Below are positions 47,138 to 60,185 of a stretch of DNA of 64,000 nt, piece by piece. The notes below the pieces were generated by a model, which was given only the letters and a program-made list of their open reading frames with translations, was not told the origin of the DNA and did no database searches. The number at the start of each line of letters is the position of its first letter. Positions within the stretch are counted from its first letter, which is position 1. The position numbers were made by a program, and so were the translations under genes. The stretch comes from Rhea pennata (taxonomy: Eukaryota; Chordata; Aves; Rheiformes; Rheidae), in assembly GCF_028389875.1 (NCBI RefSeq), contig NC_084665.1, positions 2,852,001-2,916,000 on the forward strand, read 5' to 3'.

Positions 47138-50100
47138 CTGCCTGCCGAGGGAGCACATGCAGCCCATCCCTTGTTCCTCTCGCCGCTTCCCTGACTCTTG
47201 GGCAAAGGCTCCTCTCAGTTTGCTTTTAGGCGTGCCTCCATGCTCAGAAGCCACCCCGCATCAGGCAGGATACGGCGGGATGTATTCTGGGCACACAGAG
47301 TGCTTCTTTCCAGGGCCAGGGCAAAACCGAGAGCAGGTGCCTCACTTGCGCTTCTGTCTGCCGAGACTTAGAGGCGGACAAGCAGGAAGCTTCCCGCCGT
47401 GCGTGCTGCTGCACGCAACCAGCCTCCAAAGAAAGCAGGGCGCTAAGGCGAGCGCTCTGGGCACCCCAGGAGTGATTCTGCCTGCCGAGGAAAGACACGC
47501 AGCCTCTTCCCTGCCTCTTAGGCAAAGCCCGTCCCAGCTTGCTTCTAGGCGTGCCTCCGTGCTCAGAAGCAGCCCCAAGGCAGGCAGGATAGCGCGGGAT
47601 ACAATCTGGGCACGCAGCGTGCTTGCTTGCATGCCCAGGGCAAACCGAGAGCAGGTGCCTCACTTGCGCTTCTGTCTGCCGAGACTTGGAGCTGGCCAGC
47701 GCGCAGCTTCCCGCTGTGTGTGCTGCTGCACGCAACCAGCCTCCAAAGAAAGGAGGGCGCTAAGGCAAGCGCTCTGGGCACCCCAGGAGTGATTCTGCCT
47801 GCCGAAGAAAGACACGCAGCCACTTCCCTGCCTCTTAGGCAAAGTCTCCTCTCAGTTTGTTGTTGGACACCCGTCCGTGCTAAGAAGCCACCGGCATGAG
47901 GCAGGATACAGCGGGAAGCATTCTGGGCACGCGGAGTGCTGCTTCCCATGCCCGGGGCAAACCGAGAGCAGGTGCCTCACTTGCGCTTCTGTCTGCCGAG
48001 ACTCAGACCTGGCCAGCGAACAGATTCCCACTTTGCGTGCCGCTGTGCTCAAACAGCCCCAAACAAAGCAGGGCGCTAAGGCAAGAGTACGAAGTGCACC
48101 AGGAGTGAATCTGCCTGCCGAGGGAGCACATGCAGCTCATCCCTTGTTCCTCTCGCCGCTTCCCTGACTCTTGGGCAAAGGCTCCTCTCAGTTTGCTTTT
48201 AGGCGTGCCTCCATGCTCAGAAGCCACCCCGCATCAGGCAGGATACGGCGGGATGTATTCTGGGCACACAGAGTGCTTCTTTCCAGGGCCAGGGCAAAAC
48301 CGAGAGCAAGCGCCTCACTTGCGCTTCTAGCTGCCGCTGCTTAGAGGCGACCATCGCGCAGCTTCCCGCTGTGTGTGCTGCTGTGCTCAAAGAGCCTCCT
48401 AAGCAGGGCACTTAGGCAATCATCCGGCTGCACCAGGAGTGGATCTGCCTGCCGAGGGAGGACGGGCAGCACATCCCTCGGTCCGCGCTCCACTTCCCTG
48501 CCTCTTAGGCAAAGCCCGTCCCAGCTCGCTTCTAGGCGTGCCTCCGTGCTCAGAAGCCGCCCCACGGCAGGCAGGACACAGCGCGATGCATTCTGGGCAC
48601 GCAGCGTGCTGCTTCGCATGCTCGAGGCAAACCGAGAGCAGGTGCCTCGCTGGCGCTTCTGTCTGCCGAGACCTAGAGGCGGACAAGCAGGAAGCTTCCC
48701 GCCATGCGTGCTGCTGCACGCAACCAGCCTCCAAAGAAAGCAGGGCGCTAAGGCGAGCGCTCTGGGCACCCCAGGAGTGATTCTGCCCGCCGAAGAAAGA
48801 CACGCAGCCTCTTCCCTGCCTCTTAGGCAAAGTCTCCTCTGTTTGATTTTAGGTGTGCCTGCATGCTCAGAAGCGGCCCCAAGGCAGGCAGGTTAGTGCG
48901 GGATGTGTTCTGGGCACGCAGCGTGCTTGCTTCCCATGCCCAGGGCAAACCGAGAGCAGGTGCCTCACTTGCGCTTCTGTCTGCCGAGACTTAGAGACTC
49001 GCTGGCCAGCGAACAGATTCCCACTGTGCGTGCCTCTGTGCTCAAACAGCCCCAAACAAAGCAGGGCGCTAAGGCAAGAGTACGAAGTGCACCAGGAGTG
49101 AATCTGCCTGCCGAGGGAGCACATGCAGCTCATCCCTTGTTCCTCTCGCCGCTTCCCTGACTCTTGGGCAAAGGCTCCTCTCAGTTTGCTTTTAGGCGTG
49201 CCTCCATGCTCAGAAGCCACCCCGCATCAGGCAGGATACGGCGGGATGTATTCTGGGCACACAGAGTGCTTCTTTCCAGGGCCAGGGCAAAACCGAGAGC
49301 AGGTGCCTCACTCGCGCTTCTGTCTGCCGAGACTTAGAGGCAGACAAGCAGGAAGCTTCCCGCCGTGCGTGCTGCTGCACGCAACCAGACTCCAAAGAAA
49401 GCAGGGCGCTAAGGCGAGCGCTCTGGGCACCCCAGGAGTGATTCTGCCTGCCGAGGAAAGACACGCAGCCTCTTCCCTGCCTCTTAGGCAAAGCCCGTCC
49501 CAGCTTGCTTCTAGGCGTGCCTCCGTGCTCAGAAGCAGCCCCAAGGCAGGCAGGATAGCGCGGGATACAATCTGGGCACGGAGCGTGCTTGCTTGCATGC
49601 CCAGGGCAAACCGAGAGCAGGTGCCTCACTTGCGCTTCTGTCTGCCGAGACTTAGAGCTGGCCCGCGCGCAGCTTCCTGCTGTGTGTGCTGCTGTACGCA
49701 ACCAGCCTCCAAAGAAAGCAGGGCGCTAAGGCGAGCGCTCTGGGCACCCCGGGAGTAATTCTGCCTGCCGAGGAAGGACACGCAGCCACTTCCCTGCCTC
49801 TTAGGCAAAGTCTCCTCTCAGTTTGTTGTTGGACACCCGTCCGTGCTAAGAAGCCACCCGGCATGAGGCAGGATACAGCGGGAAGCATTCTGGGCACGCG
49901 GAGTGCTGCTTCCCATGCCCGGGGCAAACCGAGAGCAGGTGCCTCACTCGCGCTTCTGTCTGCCGAGACTTAGAGGAGGACAAGCAGGAAGCTTCCCGCC
50001 GTGCATACTGCTGCACGCAACTAGCCTCCAAAGAAAGCAGGGCGCTAAGGCGAGCGCTCTGGGCACCCCAGGAGTGATTCTGCCTGCCGAAGAAAGACAC

Positions 50101-50399
50101 GCAGCCTCTTCCCTGCCTCTTAGGCAAAGTCTCCTCTGTTTGATTTTAGGTGTGCCTGCATGCTCAGAAGCGGCCCCAAGGCAGGCAGGTTAGTGCGGGA
50201 TGTGTTCTGGGCACGCAGCGTGCTTGCTTGCATGCCCAGGGCAAACCGAGAGCAGGTGCCTCACTTGCGCTTCTGTCTGCCGAGACTTAGAGACTCGCTG
50301 GCCAGCGAACAGATTCCCACTGTGCGTGCCTCTGTGCTCAAACAGCCCCAAACAAAGCAGGGCGCTAAGGCAAGAGTACGAAGTGCACCAGGAGTGAAT
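47138..50399 (+). repeat. Higher-order repeat unit 1 (3262 bp)
   Basis: Ten monomers of 340, 317, 316, 334, 338, 321, 340, 317, 319 and 320 bp. The monomer beginning with the acatgcag(c/t)(c/t)catccc word occurs at offsets 0, 973 and 1966, so the unit is built from sub-blocks of 973, 993 and 1296 bp. It differs from unit 2 at scattered single bases, for example A at 49342 where unit 2 has G at 52604. Confidence 0.95.
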
Positions 50400-53300
50400 C
50401 TGCCTGCCGAGGGAGCACATGCAGCCCATCCCTTGTTCCTCTCGCCGCTTCCCTGACTCTTGGGCAAAGGCTCCTCTCAGTTTGCTTTTAGGCGTGCCTC
50501 CATGCTCAGAAGCCACCCCGCATCAGGCAGGATACGGCGGGATGTATTCTGGGCACACAGAGTGCTTCTTTCCAGGGCCAGGGCAAAACCGAGAGCAGGT
50601 GCCTCACTTGCGCTTCTGTCTGCCGAGACTTAGAGGCGGACAAGCAGGAAGCTTCCCGCCGTGCGTGCTGCTGCACGCAACCAGCCTCCAAAGAAAGCAG
50701 GGCGCTAAGGCGAGCGCTCTGGGCACCCCAGGAGTGATTCTGCCTGCCGAGGAAAGACACGCAGCCTCTTCCCTGCCTCTTAGGCAAAGCCCGTCCCAGC
50801 TTGCTTCTAGGCGTGCCTCCGTGCTCAGAAGCAGCCCCAAGGCAGGCAGGATAGCGCGGGATACAATCTGGGCACGCAGCGTGCTTGCTTGCATGCCCAG
50901 GGCAAACCGAGAGCAGGTGCCTCACTTGCGCTTCTGTCTGCCGAGACTTGGAGCTGGCCAGCGCGCAGCTTCCCGCTGTGTGTGCTGCTGCACGCAACCA
51001 GCCTCCAAAGAAAGGAGGGCGCTAAGGCAAGCGCTCTGGGCACCCCAGGAGTGATTCTGCCCGCCGAAGAAAGACACGCAGCCACTTCCCTGCCTCTTAG
51101 GCAAAGTCTCCTCTCAGTTTGTTGTTGGACACCCGTCCGTGCTAAGAAGCCACCGGCATGAGGCAGGATACAGCGGGAAGCATTCTGGGCACGCGGAGTG
51201 CTGCTTCCCATGCCCGGGGCAAACCGAGAGCAGGTGCCTCACTTGCGCTTCTGTCTGCCGAGACTCAGACCTGGCCAGCGAACAGATTCCCACTTTGCGT
51301 GCCGCTGTGCTCAAACAGCCCCAAACAAAGCAGGGCGCTAAGGCAAGAGTACGAAGTGCACCAGGAGTGAATCTGCCTGCCGAGGGAGCACATGCAGCTC
51401 ATCCCTTGTTCCTCTCGCCGCTTCCCTGACTCTTGGGCAAAGGCTCCTCTCAGTTTGCTTTTAGGCGTGCCTCCATGCTCAGAAGCCACCCCGCATCAGG
51501 CAGGATACGGCGGGATGTATTCTGGGCACACAGAGTGCTTCTTTCCAGGGCCAGGGCAAAACCGAGAGCAAGCGCCTCACTTGCGCTTCTAGCTGCCGCT
51601 GCTTAGAGGCGACCATCGCGCAGCTTCCCGCTGTGTGTGCTGCTGTGCTCAAAGAGCCTCCTAAGCAGGGCACTTAGGCAATCATCCGGCTGCACCAGGA
51701 GTGGATCTGCCTGCCGAGGGAGGACGGGCAGCACATCCCTCGGTCCGCGCTCCACTTCCCTGCCTCTTAGGCAAAGCCCGTCCCAGCTCGCTTCTAGGCG
51801 TGCCTCCGTGCTCAGAAGCCGCCCCACGGCAGGCAGGACACAGCGCGATGCATTCTGGGCACGCAGCGTGCTGCTTCGCATGCTCGAGGCAAACCGAGAG
51901 CAGGTGCCTCGCTGGCGCTTCTGTCTGCCGAGACCTAGAGGCGGACAAGCAGGAAGCTTCCCGCCATGCGTGCTGCTGCACGCAACCAGCCTCCAAAGAA
52001 AGCAGGGCGCTAAGGCGAGCGCTCTGGGCACCCCAGGAGTGATTCTGCCCGCCGAAGAAAGACACGCAGCCTCTTCCCTGCCTCTTAGGCAAAGTCTCCT
52101 CTGTTTGATTTTAGGTGTGCCTGCATGCTCAGAAGCGGCCCCAAGGCAGGCAGGTTAGTGCGGGATGTGTTCTGGGCACGCAGCGTGCTTGCTTCCCATG
52201 CCCAGGGCAAACCGAGAGCAGGTGCCTCACTTGCGCTTCTGTCTGCCGAGACTTAGAGACTCGCTGGCCAGCGAACAGATTCCCACTGTGCGTGCCTCTG
52301 TGCTCAAACAGCCCCAAACAAAGCAGGGCGCTAAGGCAAGAGTACGAAGTGCACCAGGAGTGAATCTGCCTGCCGAGGGAGCACATGCAGCTCATCCCTT
52401 GTTCCTCTCGCCGCTTCCCTGACTCTTGGGCAAAGGCTCCTCTCAGTTTGCTTTTAGGCGTGCCTCCATGCTCAGAAGCCACCCCGCATCAGGCAGGATA
52501 CGGCGGGATGTATTCTGGGCACACAGAGTGCTTCTTTCCAGGGCCAGGGCAAAACCGAGAGCAGGTGCCTCACTCGCGCTTCTGTCTGCCGAGACTTAGA
52601 GGCGGACAAGCAGGAAGCTTCCCGCCGTGCGTGCTGCTGCACGCAACCAGACTCCAAAGAAAGCAGGGCGCTAAGGCGAGCGCTCTGGGCACCCCAGGAG
52701 TGATTCTGCCTGCCGAGGAAAGACACGCAGCCTCTTCCCTGCCTCTTAGGCAAAGCCCGTCCCAGCTTGCTTCTAGGCGTGCCTCCGTGCTCAGAAGCAG
52801 CCCCAAGGCAGGCAGGATAGCGCGGGATACAATCTGGGCACGGAGCGTGCTTGCTTGCATGCCCAGGGCAAACCGAGAGCAGGTGCCTCACTTGCGCTTC
52901 TGTCTGCCGAGACTTAGAGCTGGCCCGCGCGCAGCTTCCTGCTGTGTGTGCTGCTGTACGCAACCAGCCTCCAAAGAAAGCAGGGCGCTAAGGCGAGCGC
53001 TCTGGGCACCCCGGGAGTAATTCTGCCTGCCGAGGAAGGACACGCAGCCACTTCCCTGCCTCTTAGGCAAAGTCTCCTCTCAGTTTGTTGTTGGACACCC
53101 GTCCGTGCTAAGAAGCCACCCGGCATGAGGCAGGATACAGCGGGAAGCATTCTGGGCACGCGGAGTGCTGCTTCCCATGCCCGGGGCAAACCGAGAGCAG
53201 GTGCCTCACTCGCGCTTCTGTCTGCCGAGACTTAGAGGAGGACAAGCAGGAAGCTTCCCGCCGTGCATACTGCTGCACGCAACTAGCCTCCAAAGAAAGC

Positions 53301-53661
53301 AGGGCGCTAAGGCGAGCGCTCTGGGCACCCCAGGAGTGATTCTGCCTGCCGAAGAAAGACACGCAGCCTCTTCCCTGCCTCTTAGGCAAAGTCTCCTCTG
53401 TTTGATTTTAGGTGTGCCTGCATGCTCAGAAGCGGCCCCAAGGCAGGCAGGTTAGTGCGGGATGTGTTCTGGGCACGCAGCGTGCTTGCTTGCATGCCCA
53501 GGGCAAACCGAGAGCAGGTGCCTCACTTGCGCTTCTGTCTGCCGAGACTTAGAGACTCGCTGGCCAGCGAACAGATTCCCACTGTGCGTGCCTCTGTGCT
53601 CAAACAGCCCCAAACAAAGCAGGGCGCTAAGGCAAGAGTACGAAGTGCACCAGGAGTGAAT
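50400..53661 (+). repeat. Higher-order repeat unit 2 (3262 bp)
   Basis: Same ten-monomer order and length as unit 1, with only scattered substitutions seen by eye, such as ctgcccgcc at 51057 in place of ctgcctgcc at 47795. Confidence 0.95.
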
Positions 53662-56600
53662 CTGCCTGCCGAGGGAGCACATGCAGCCCATCCCTTGTTC
53701 CTCTCGCCGCTTCCCTGACTCTTGGGCAAAGGCTCCTCTCAGTTTGCTTTTAGGCGTGCCTCCATGCTCAGAAGCCACCCCGCATCAGGCAGGATACGGC
53801 GGGATGTATTCTGGGCACACAGAGTGCTTCTTTCCAGGGCCAGGGCAAAACCGAGAGCAGGTGCCTCACTTGCGCTTCTGTCTGCCGAGACTTAGAGGCG
53901 GACAAGCAGGAAGCTTCCCGCCGTGCGTGCTGCTGCACGCAACCAGCCTCCAAAGAAAGCAGGGCGCTAAGGCGAGCGCTCTGGGCACCCCAGGAGTGAT
54001 TCTGCCTGCCGAGGAAAGACACGCAGCCTCTTCCCTGCCTCTTAGGCAAAGCCCGTCCCAGCTTGCTTCTAGGCGTGCCTCCGTGCTCAGAAGCAGCCCC
54101 AAGGCAGGCAGGATAGCGCGGGATACAATCTGGGCACGCAGCGTGCTTGCTTGCATGCCCAGGGCAAACCGAGAGCAGGTGCCTCACTTGCGCTTCTGTC
54201 TGCCGAGACTTGGAGCTGGCCAGCGCGCAGCTTCCCGCTGTGTGTGCTGCTGCACGCAACCAGCCTCCAAAGAAAGGAGGGCGCTAAGGCAAGCGCTCTG
54301 GGCACCCCAGGAGTGATTCTGCCTGCCGAAGAAAGACACGCAGCCACTTCCCTGCCTCTTAGGCAAAGTCTCCTCTCAGTTTGTTGTTGGACACCCGTCC
54401 GTGCTAAGAAGCCACCGGCATGAGGCAGGATACAGCGGGAAGCATTCTGGGCACGCGGAGTGCTGCTTCCCATGCCCGGGGCAAACCGAGAGCAGGTGCC
54501 TCACTTGCGCTTCTGTCTGCCGAGACTCAGACCTGGCCAGCGAACAGATTCCCACTTTGCGTGCCGCTGTGCTCAAACAGCCCCAAACAAAGCAGGGCGC
54601 TAAGGCAAGAGTACGAAGTGCACCAGGAGTGAATCTGCCTGCCGAGGGAGCACATGCAGCTCATCCCTTGTTCCTCTCGCCGCTTCCCTGACTCTTGGGC
54701 AAAGGCTCCTCTCAGTTTGCTTTTAGGCGTGCCTCCATGCTCAGAAGCCACCCCGCATCAGGCAGGATACGGCGGGATGTATTCTGGGCACACAGAGTGC
54801 TTCTTTCCAGGGCCAGGGCAAAACCGAGAGCAAGCGCCTCACTTGCGCTTCTAGCTGCCGCTGCTTAGAGGCGACCATCGCGCAGCTTCCCGCTGTGTGT
54901 GCTGCTGTGCTCAAAGAGCCTCCTAAGCAGGGCACTTAGGCAATCATCCGGCTGCACCAGGAGTGGATCTGCCTGCCGAGGGAGGACGGGCAGCACATCC
55001 CTCGGTCCGCGCTCCACTTCCCTGCCTCTTAGGCAAAGCCCGTCCCAGCTCGCTTCTAGGCGTGCCTCCGTGCTCAGAAGCCGCCCCACGGCAGGCAGGA
55101 CACAGCGCGATGCATTCTGGGCACGCAGCGTGCTGCTTCGCATGCTCGAGGCAAACCGAGAGCAGGTGCCTCGCTGGCGCTTCTGTCTGCCGAGACCTAG
55201 AGGCGGACAAGCAGGAAGCTTCCCGCCATGCGTGCTGCTGCACGCAACCAGCCTCCAAAGAAAGCAGGGCGCTAAGGCGAGCGCTCTGGGCACCCCAGGA
55301 GTGATTCTGCCCGCCGAAGAAAGACACGCAGCCTCTTCCCTGCCTCTTAGGCAAAGTCTCCTCTGTTTGATTTTAGGTGTGCCTGCATGCTCAGAAGCGG
55401 CCCCAAGGCAGGCAGGTTAGTGCGGGATGTGTTCTGGGCACGCAGCGTGCTTGCTTCCCATGCCCAGGGCAAACCGAGAGCAGGTGCCTCACTTGCGCTT
55501 CTGTCTGCCGAGACTTAGAGACTCGCTGGCCAGCGAACAGATTCCCACTGTGCGTGCCTCTGTGCTCAAACAGCCCCAAACAAAGCAGGGCGCTAAGGCA
55601 AGAGTACGAAGTGCACCAGGAGTGAATCTGCCTGCCGAGGGAGCACATGCAGCTCATCCCTTGTTCCTCTCGCCGCTTCCCTGACTCTTGGGCAAAGGCT
55701 CCTCTCAGTTTGCTTTTAGGCGTGCCTCCATGCTCAGAAGCCACCCCGCATCAGGCAGGATACGGCGGGATGTATTCTGGGCACACAGAGTGCTTCTTTC
55801 CAGGGCCAGGGCAAAACCGAGAGCAGGTGCCTCACTCGCGCTTCTGTCTGCCGAGACTTAGAGGCGGACAAGCAGGAAGCTTCCCGCCGTGCGTGCTGCT
55901 GCACGCAACCAGACTCCAAAGAAAGCAGGGCGCTAAGGCGAGCGCTCTGGGCACCCCAGGAGTGATTCTGCCTGCCGAGGAAAGACACGCAGCCTCTTCC
56001 CTGCCTCTTAGGCAAAGCCCGTCCCAGCTTGCTTCTAGGCGTGCCTCCGTGCTCAGAAGCAGCCCCAAGGCAGGCAGGATAGCGCGGGATACAATCTGGG
56101 CACGGAGCGTGCTTGCTTGCATGCCCAGGGCAAACCGAGAGCAGGTGCCTCACTTGCGCTTCTGTCTGCCGAGACTTAGAGCTGGCCCGCGCGCAGCTTC
56201 CTGCTGTGTGTGCTGCTGTACGCAACCAGCCTCCAAAGAAAGCAGGGCGCTAAGGCGAGCGCTCTGGGCACCCCGGGAGTAATTCTGCCTGCCGAGGAAG
56301 GACACGCAGCCACTTCCCTGCCTCTTAGGCAAAGTCTCCTCTCAGTTTGTTGTTGGACACCCGTCCGTGCTAAGAAGCCACCCGGCATGAGGCAGGATAC
56401 AGCGGGAAGCATTCTGGGCACGCGGAGTGCTGCTTCCCATGCCCGGGGCAAACCGAGAGCAGGTGCCTCACTCGCGCTTCTGTCTGCCGAGACTTAGAGG
56501 AGGACAAGCAGGAAGCTTCCCGCCGTGCATACTGCTGCACGCAACTAGCCTCCAAAGAAAGCAGGGCGCTAAGGCGAGCGCTCTGGGCACCCCAGGAGTG

Positions 56601-56923
56601 ATTCTGCCTGCCGAAGAAAGACACGCAGCCTCTTCCCTGCCTCTTAGGCAAAGTCTCCTCTGTTTGATTTTAGGTGTGCCTGCATGCTCAGAAGCGGCCC
56701 CAAGGCAGGCAGGTTAGTGCGGGATGTGTTCTGGGCACGCAGCGTGCTTGCTTGCATGCCCAGGGCAAACCGAGAGCAGGTGCCTCACTTGCGCTTCTGT
56801 CTGCCGAGACTTAGAGACTCGCTGGCCAGCGAACAGATTCCCACTGTGCGTGCCTCTGTGCTCAAACAGCCCCAAACAAAGCAGGGCGCTAAGGCAAGAG
56901 TACGAAGTGCACCAGGAGTGAAT
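53662..56923 (+). repeat. Higher-order repeat unit 3 (3262 bp)
   Basis: Identical period and monomer order. The corresponding frames begin exactly 3262 bp after those of unit 2. Confidence 0.95.
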
Positions 56924-59900
56924 CTGCCTGCCGAGGGAGCACATGCAGCCCATCCCTTGTTCCTCTCGCCGCTTCCCTGACTCTTGGGCAAAGGCTCCTC
57001 TCAGTTTGCTTTTAGGCGTGCCTCCATGCTCAGAAGCCACCCCGCATCAGGCAGGATACGGCGGGATGTATTCTGGGCACACAGAGTGCTTCTTTCCAGG
57101 GCCAGGGCAAAACCGAGAGCAGGTGCCTCACTTGCGCTTCTGTCTGCCGAGACTTAGAGGCGGACAAGCAGGAAGCTTCCCGCCGTGCGTGCTGCTGCAC
57201 GCAACCAGCCTCCAAAGAAAGCAGGGCGCTAAGGCGAGCGCTCTGGGCACCCCAGGAGTGATTCTGCCTGCCGAGGAAAGACACGCAGCCTCTTCCCTGC
57301 CTCTTAGGCAAAGCCCGTCCCAGCTTGCTTCTAGGCGTGCCTCCGTGCTCAGAAGCAGCCCCAAGGCAGGCAGGATAGCGCGGGATACAATCTGGGCACG
57401 CAGCGTGCTTGCTTGCATGCCCAGGGCAAACCGAGAGCAGGTGCCTCACTTGCGCTTCTGTCTGCCGAGACTTGGAGCTGGCCAGCGCGCAGCTTCCCGC
57501 TGTGTGTGCTGCTGCACGCAACCAGCCTCCAAAGAAAGGAGGGCGCTAAGGCAAGCGCTCTGGGCACCCCAGGAGTGATTCTGCCTGCCGAAGAAAGACA
57601 CGCAGCCACTTCCCTGCCTCTTAGGCAAAGTCTCCTCTCAGTTTGTTGTTGGACACCCGTCCGTGCTAAGAAGCCACCGGCATGAGGCAGGATACAGCGG
57701 GAAGCATTCTGGGCACGCGGAGTGCTGCTTCCCATGCCCGGGGCAAACCGAGAGCAGGTGCCTCACTTGCGCTTCTGTCTGCCGAGACTCAGACCTGGCC
57801 AGCGAACAGATTCCCACTTTGCGTGCCGCTGTGCTCAAACAGCCCCAAACAAAGCAGGGCGCTAAGGCAAGAGTACGAAGTGCACCAGGAGTGAATCTGC
57901 CTGCCGAGGGAGCACATGCAGCTCATCCCTTGTTCCTCTCGCCGCTTCCCTGACTCTTGGGCAAAGGCTCCTCTCAGTTTGCTTTTAGGCGTGCCTCCAT
58001 GCTCAGAAGCCACCCCGCATCAGGCAGGATACGGCGGGATGTATTCTGGGCACACAGAGTGCTTCTTTCCAGGGCCAGGGCAAAACCGAGAGCAAGCGCC
58101 TCACTTGCGCTTCTAGCTGCCGCTGCTTAGAGGCGACCATCGCGCAGCTTCCCGCTGTGTGTGCTGCTGTGCTCAAAGAGCCTCCTAAGCAGGGCACTTA
58201 GGCAATCATCCGGCTGCACCAGGAGTGGATCTGCCTGCCGAGGGAGGACGGGCAGCACATCCCTCGGTCCGCGCTCCACTTCCCTGCCTCTTAGGCAAAG
58301 CCCGTCCCAGCTCGCTTCTAGGCGTGCCTCCGTGCTCAGAAGCCGCCCCACGGCAGGCAGGACACAGCGCGATGCATTCTGGGCACGCAGCGTGCTGCTT
58401 CGCATGCTCGAGGCAAACCGAGAGCAGGTGCCTCGCTGGCGCTTCTGTCTGCCGAGACCTAGAGGCGGACAAGCAGGAAGCTTCCCGCCATGCGTGCTGC
58501 TGCACGCAACCAGCCTCCAAAGAAAGCAGGGCGCTAAGGCGAGCGCTCTGGGCACCCCAGGAGTGATTCTGCCCGCCGAAGAAAGACACGCAGCCTCTTC
58601 CCTGCCTCTTAGGCAAAGTCTCCTCTGTTTGATTTTAGGTGTGCCTGCATGCTCAGAAGCGGCCCCAAGGCAGGCAGGTTAGTGCGGGATGTGTTCTGGG
58701 CACGCAGCGTGCTTGCTTCCCATGCCCAGGGCAAACCGAGAGCAGGTGCCTCACTTGCGCTTCTGTCTGCCGAGACTTAGAGACTCGCTGGCCAGCGAAC
58801 AGATTCCCACTGTGCGTGCCTCTGTGCTCAAACAGCCCCAAACAAAGCAGGGCGCTAAGGCAAGAGTACGAAGTGCACCAGGAGTGAATCTGCCTGCCGA
58901 GGGAGCACATGCAGCTCATCCCTTGTTCCTCTCGCCGCTTCCCTGACTCTTGGGCAAAGGCTCCTCTCAGTTTGCTTTTAGGCGTGCCTCCATGCTCAGA
59001 AGCCACCCCGCATCAGGCAGGATACGGCGGGATGTATTCTGGGCACACAGAGTGCTTCTTTCCAGGGCCAGGGCAAAACCGAGAGCAGGTGCCTCACTTG
59101 CGCTTCTGTCTGCCGAGACTTAGAGGCGGACAAGCAGGAAGCTTCCCGCCGTGCGTGCTGCTGCACGCAACCAGACTCCAAAGAAAGCAGGGCGCTAAGG
59201 CGAGCGCTCTGGGCACCCCAGGAGTGATTCTGCCTGCCGAGGAAAGACACGCAGCCTCTTCCCTGCCTCTTAGGCAAAGCCCGTCCCAGCTTGCTTCTAG
59301 GCGTGCCTCCGTGCTCAGAAGCAGCCCCAAGGCAGGCAGGATAGCGCGGGATACAATCTGGGCACGGAGCGTGCTTGCTTGCATGCCCAGGGCAAACCGA
59401 GAGCAGGTGCCTCACTTGCGCTTCTGTCTGCCGAGACTTAGAGCTGGCCCGCGCGCAGCTTCCTGCTGTGTGTGCTGCTGTACGCAACCAGCCTCCAAAG
59501 AAAGCAGGGCGCTAAGGCGAGCGCTCTGGGCACCCCGGGAGTAATTCTGCCTGCCGAGGAAGGACACGCAGCCACTTCCCTGCCTCTTAGGCAAAGTCTC
59601 CTCTCAGTTTGTTGTTGGACACCCGTCCGTGCTAAGAAGCCACCCGGCATGAGGCAGGATACAGCGGGAAGCATTCTGGGCACGCGGAGTGCTGCTTCCC
59701 ATGCCCGGGGCAAACCGAGAGCAGGTGCCTCACTCGCGCTTCTGTCTGCCGAGACTTAGAGGAGGACAAGCAGGAAGCTTCCCGCCGTGCATACTGCTGC
59801 ACGCAACCAGCCTCCAAAGAAAGCAGGGCGCTAAGGCGAGCGCTCTGGGCACCCCAGGAGTGATTCTGCCTGCCGAAGAAAGACACGCAGCCTCTTCCCT

Positions 59901-60185
59901 GCCTCTTAGGCAAAGTCTCCTCTGTTTGATTTTAGGTGTGCCTGCATGCTCAGAAGCGGCCCCAAGGCAGGCAGGTTAGTGCGGGATGTGTTCTGGGCAC
60001 GCAGCGTGCTTGCTTGCATGCCCAGGGCAAACCGAGAGCAGGTGCCTCACTTGCGCTTCTGTCTGCCGAGACTTAGAGACTCGCTGGCCAGCGAACAGAT
60101 TCCCACTGTGCGTGCCTCTGTGCTCAAACAGCCCCAAACAAAGCAGGGCGCTAAGGCAAGAGTACGAAGTGCACCAGGAGTGAAT
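56924..60185 (+). repeat. Higher-order repeat unit 4 (3262 bp)
   Basis: Same period. It carries a few private bases, for example cctcacttgcgc at about 59093 where units 1-3 have cctcactcgcgc, and gcaaccagcctcc near 59804 where the others have gcaactagcctcc. Confidence 0.95.

Noticed and set aside
47157-47792. 211-codon frame repeated in each higher-order unit, and many similar frames on both strands
   Set aside because: They overlap on opposite strands, follow monomer length rather than codon structure and show no protein family.
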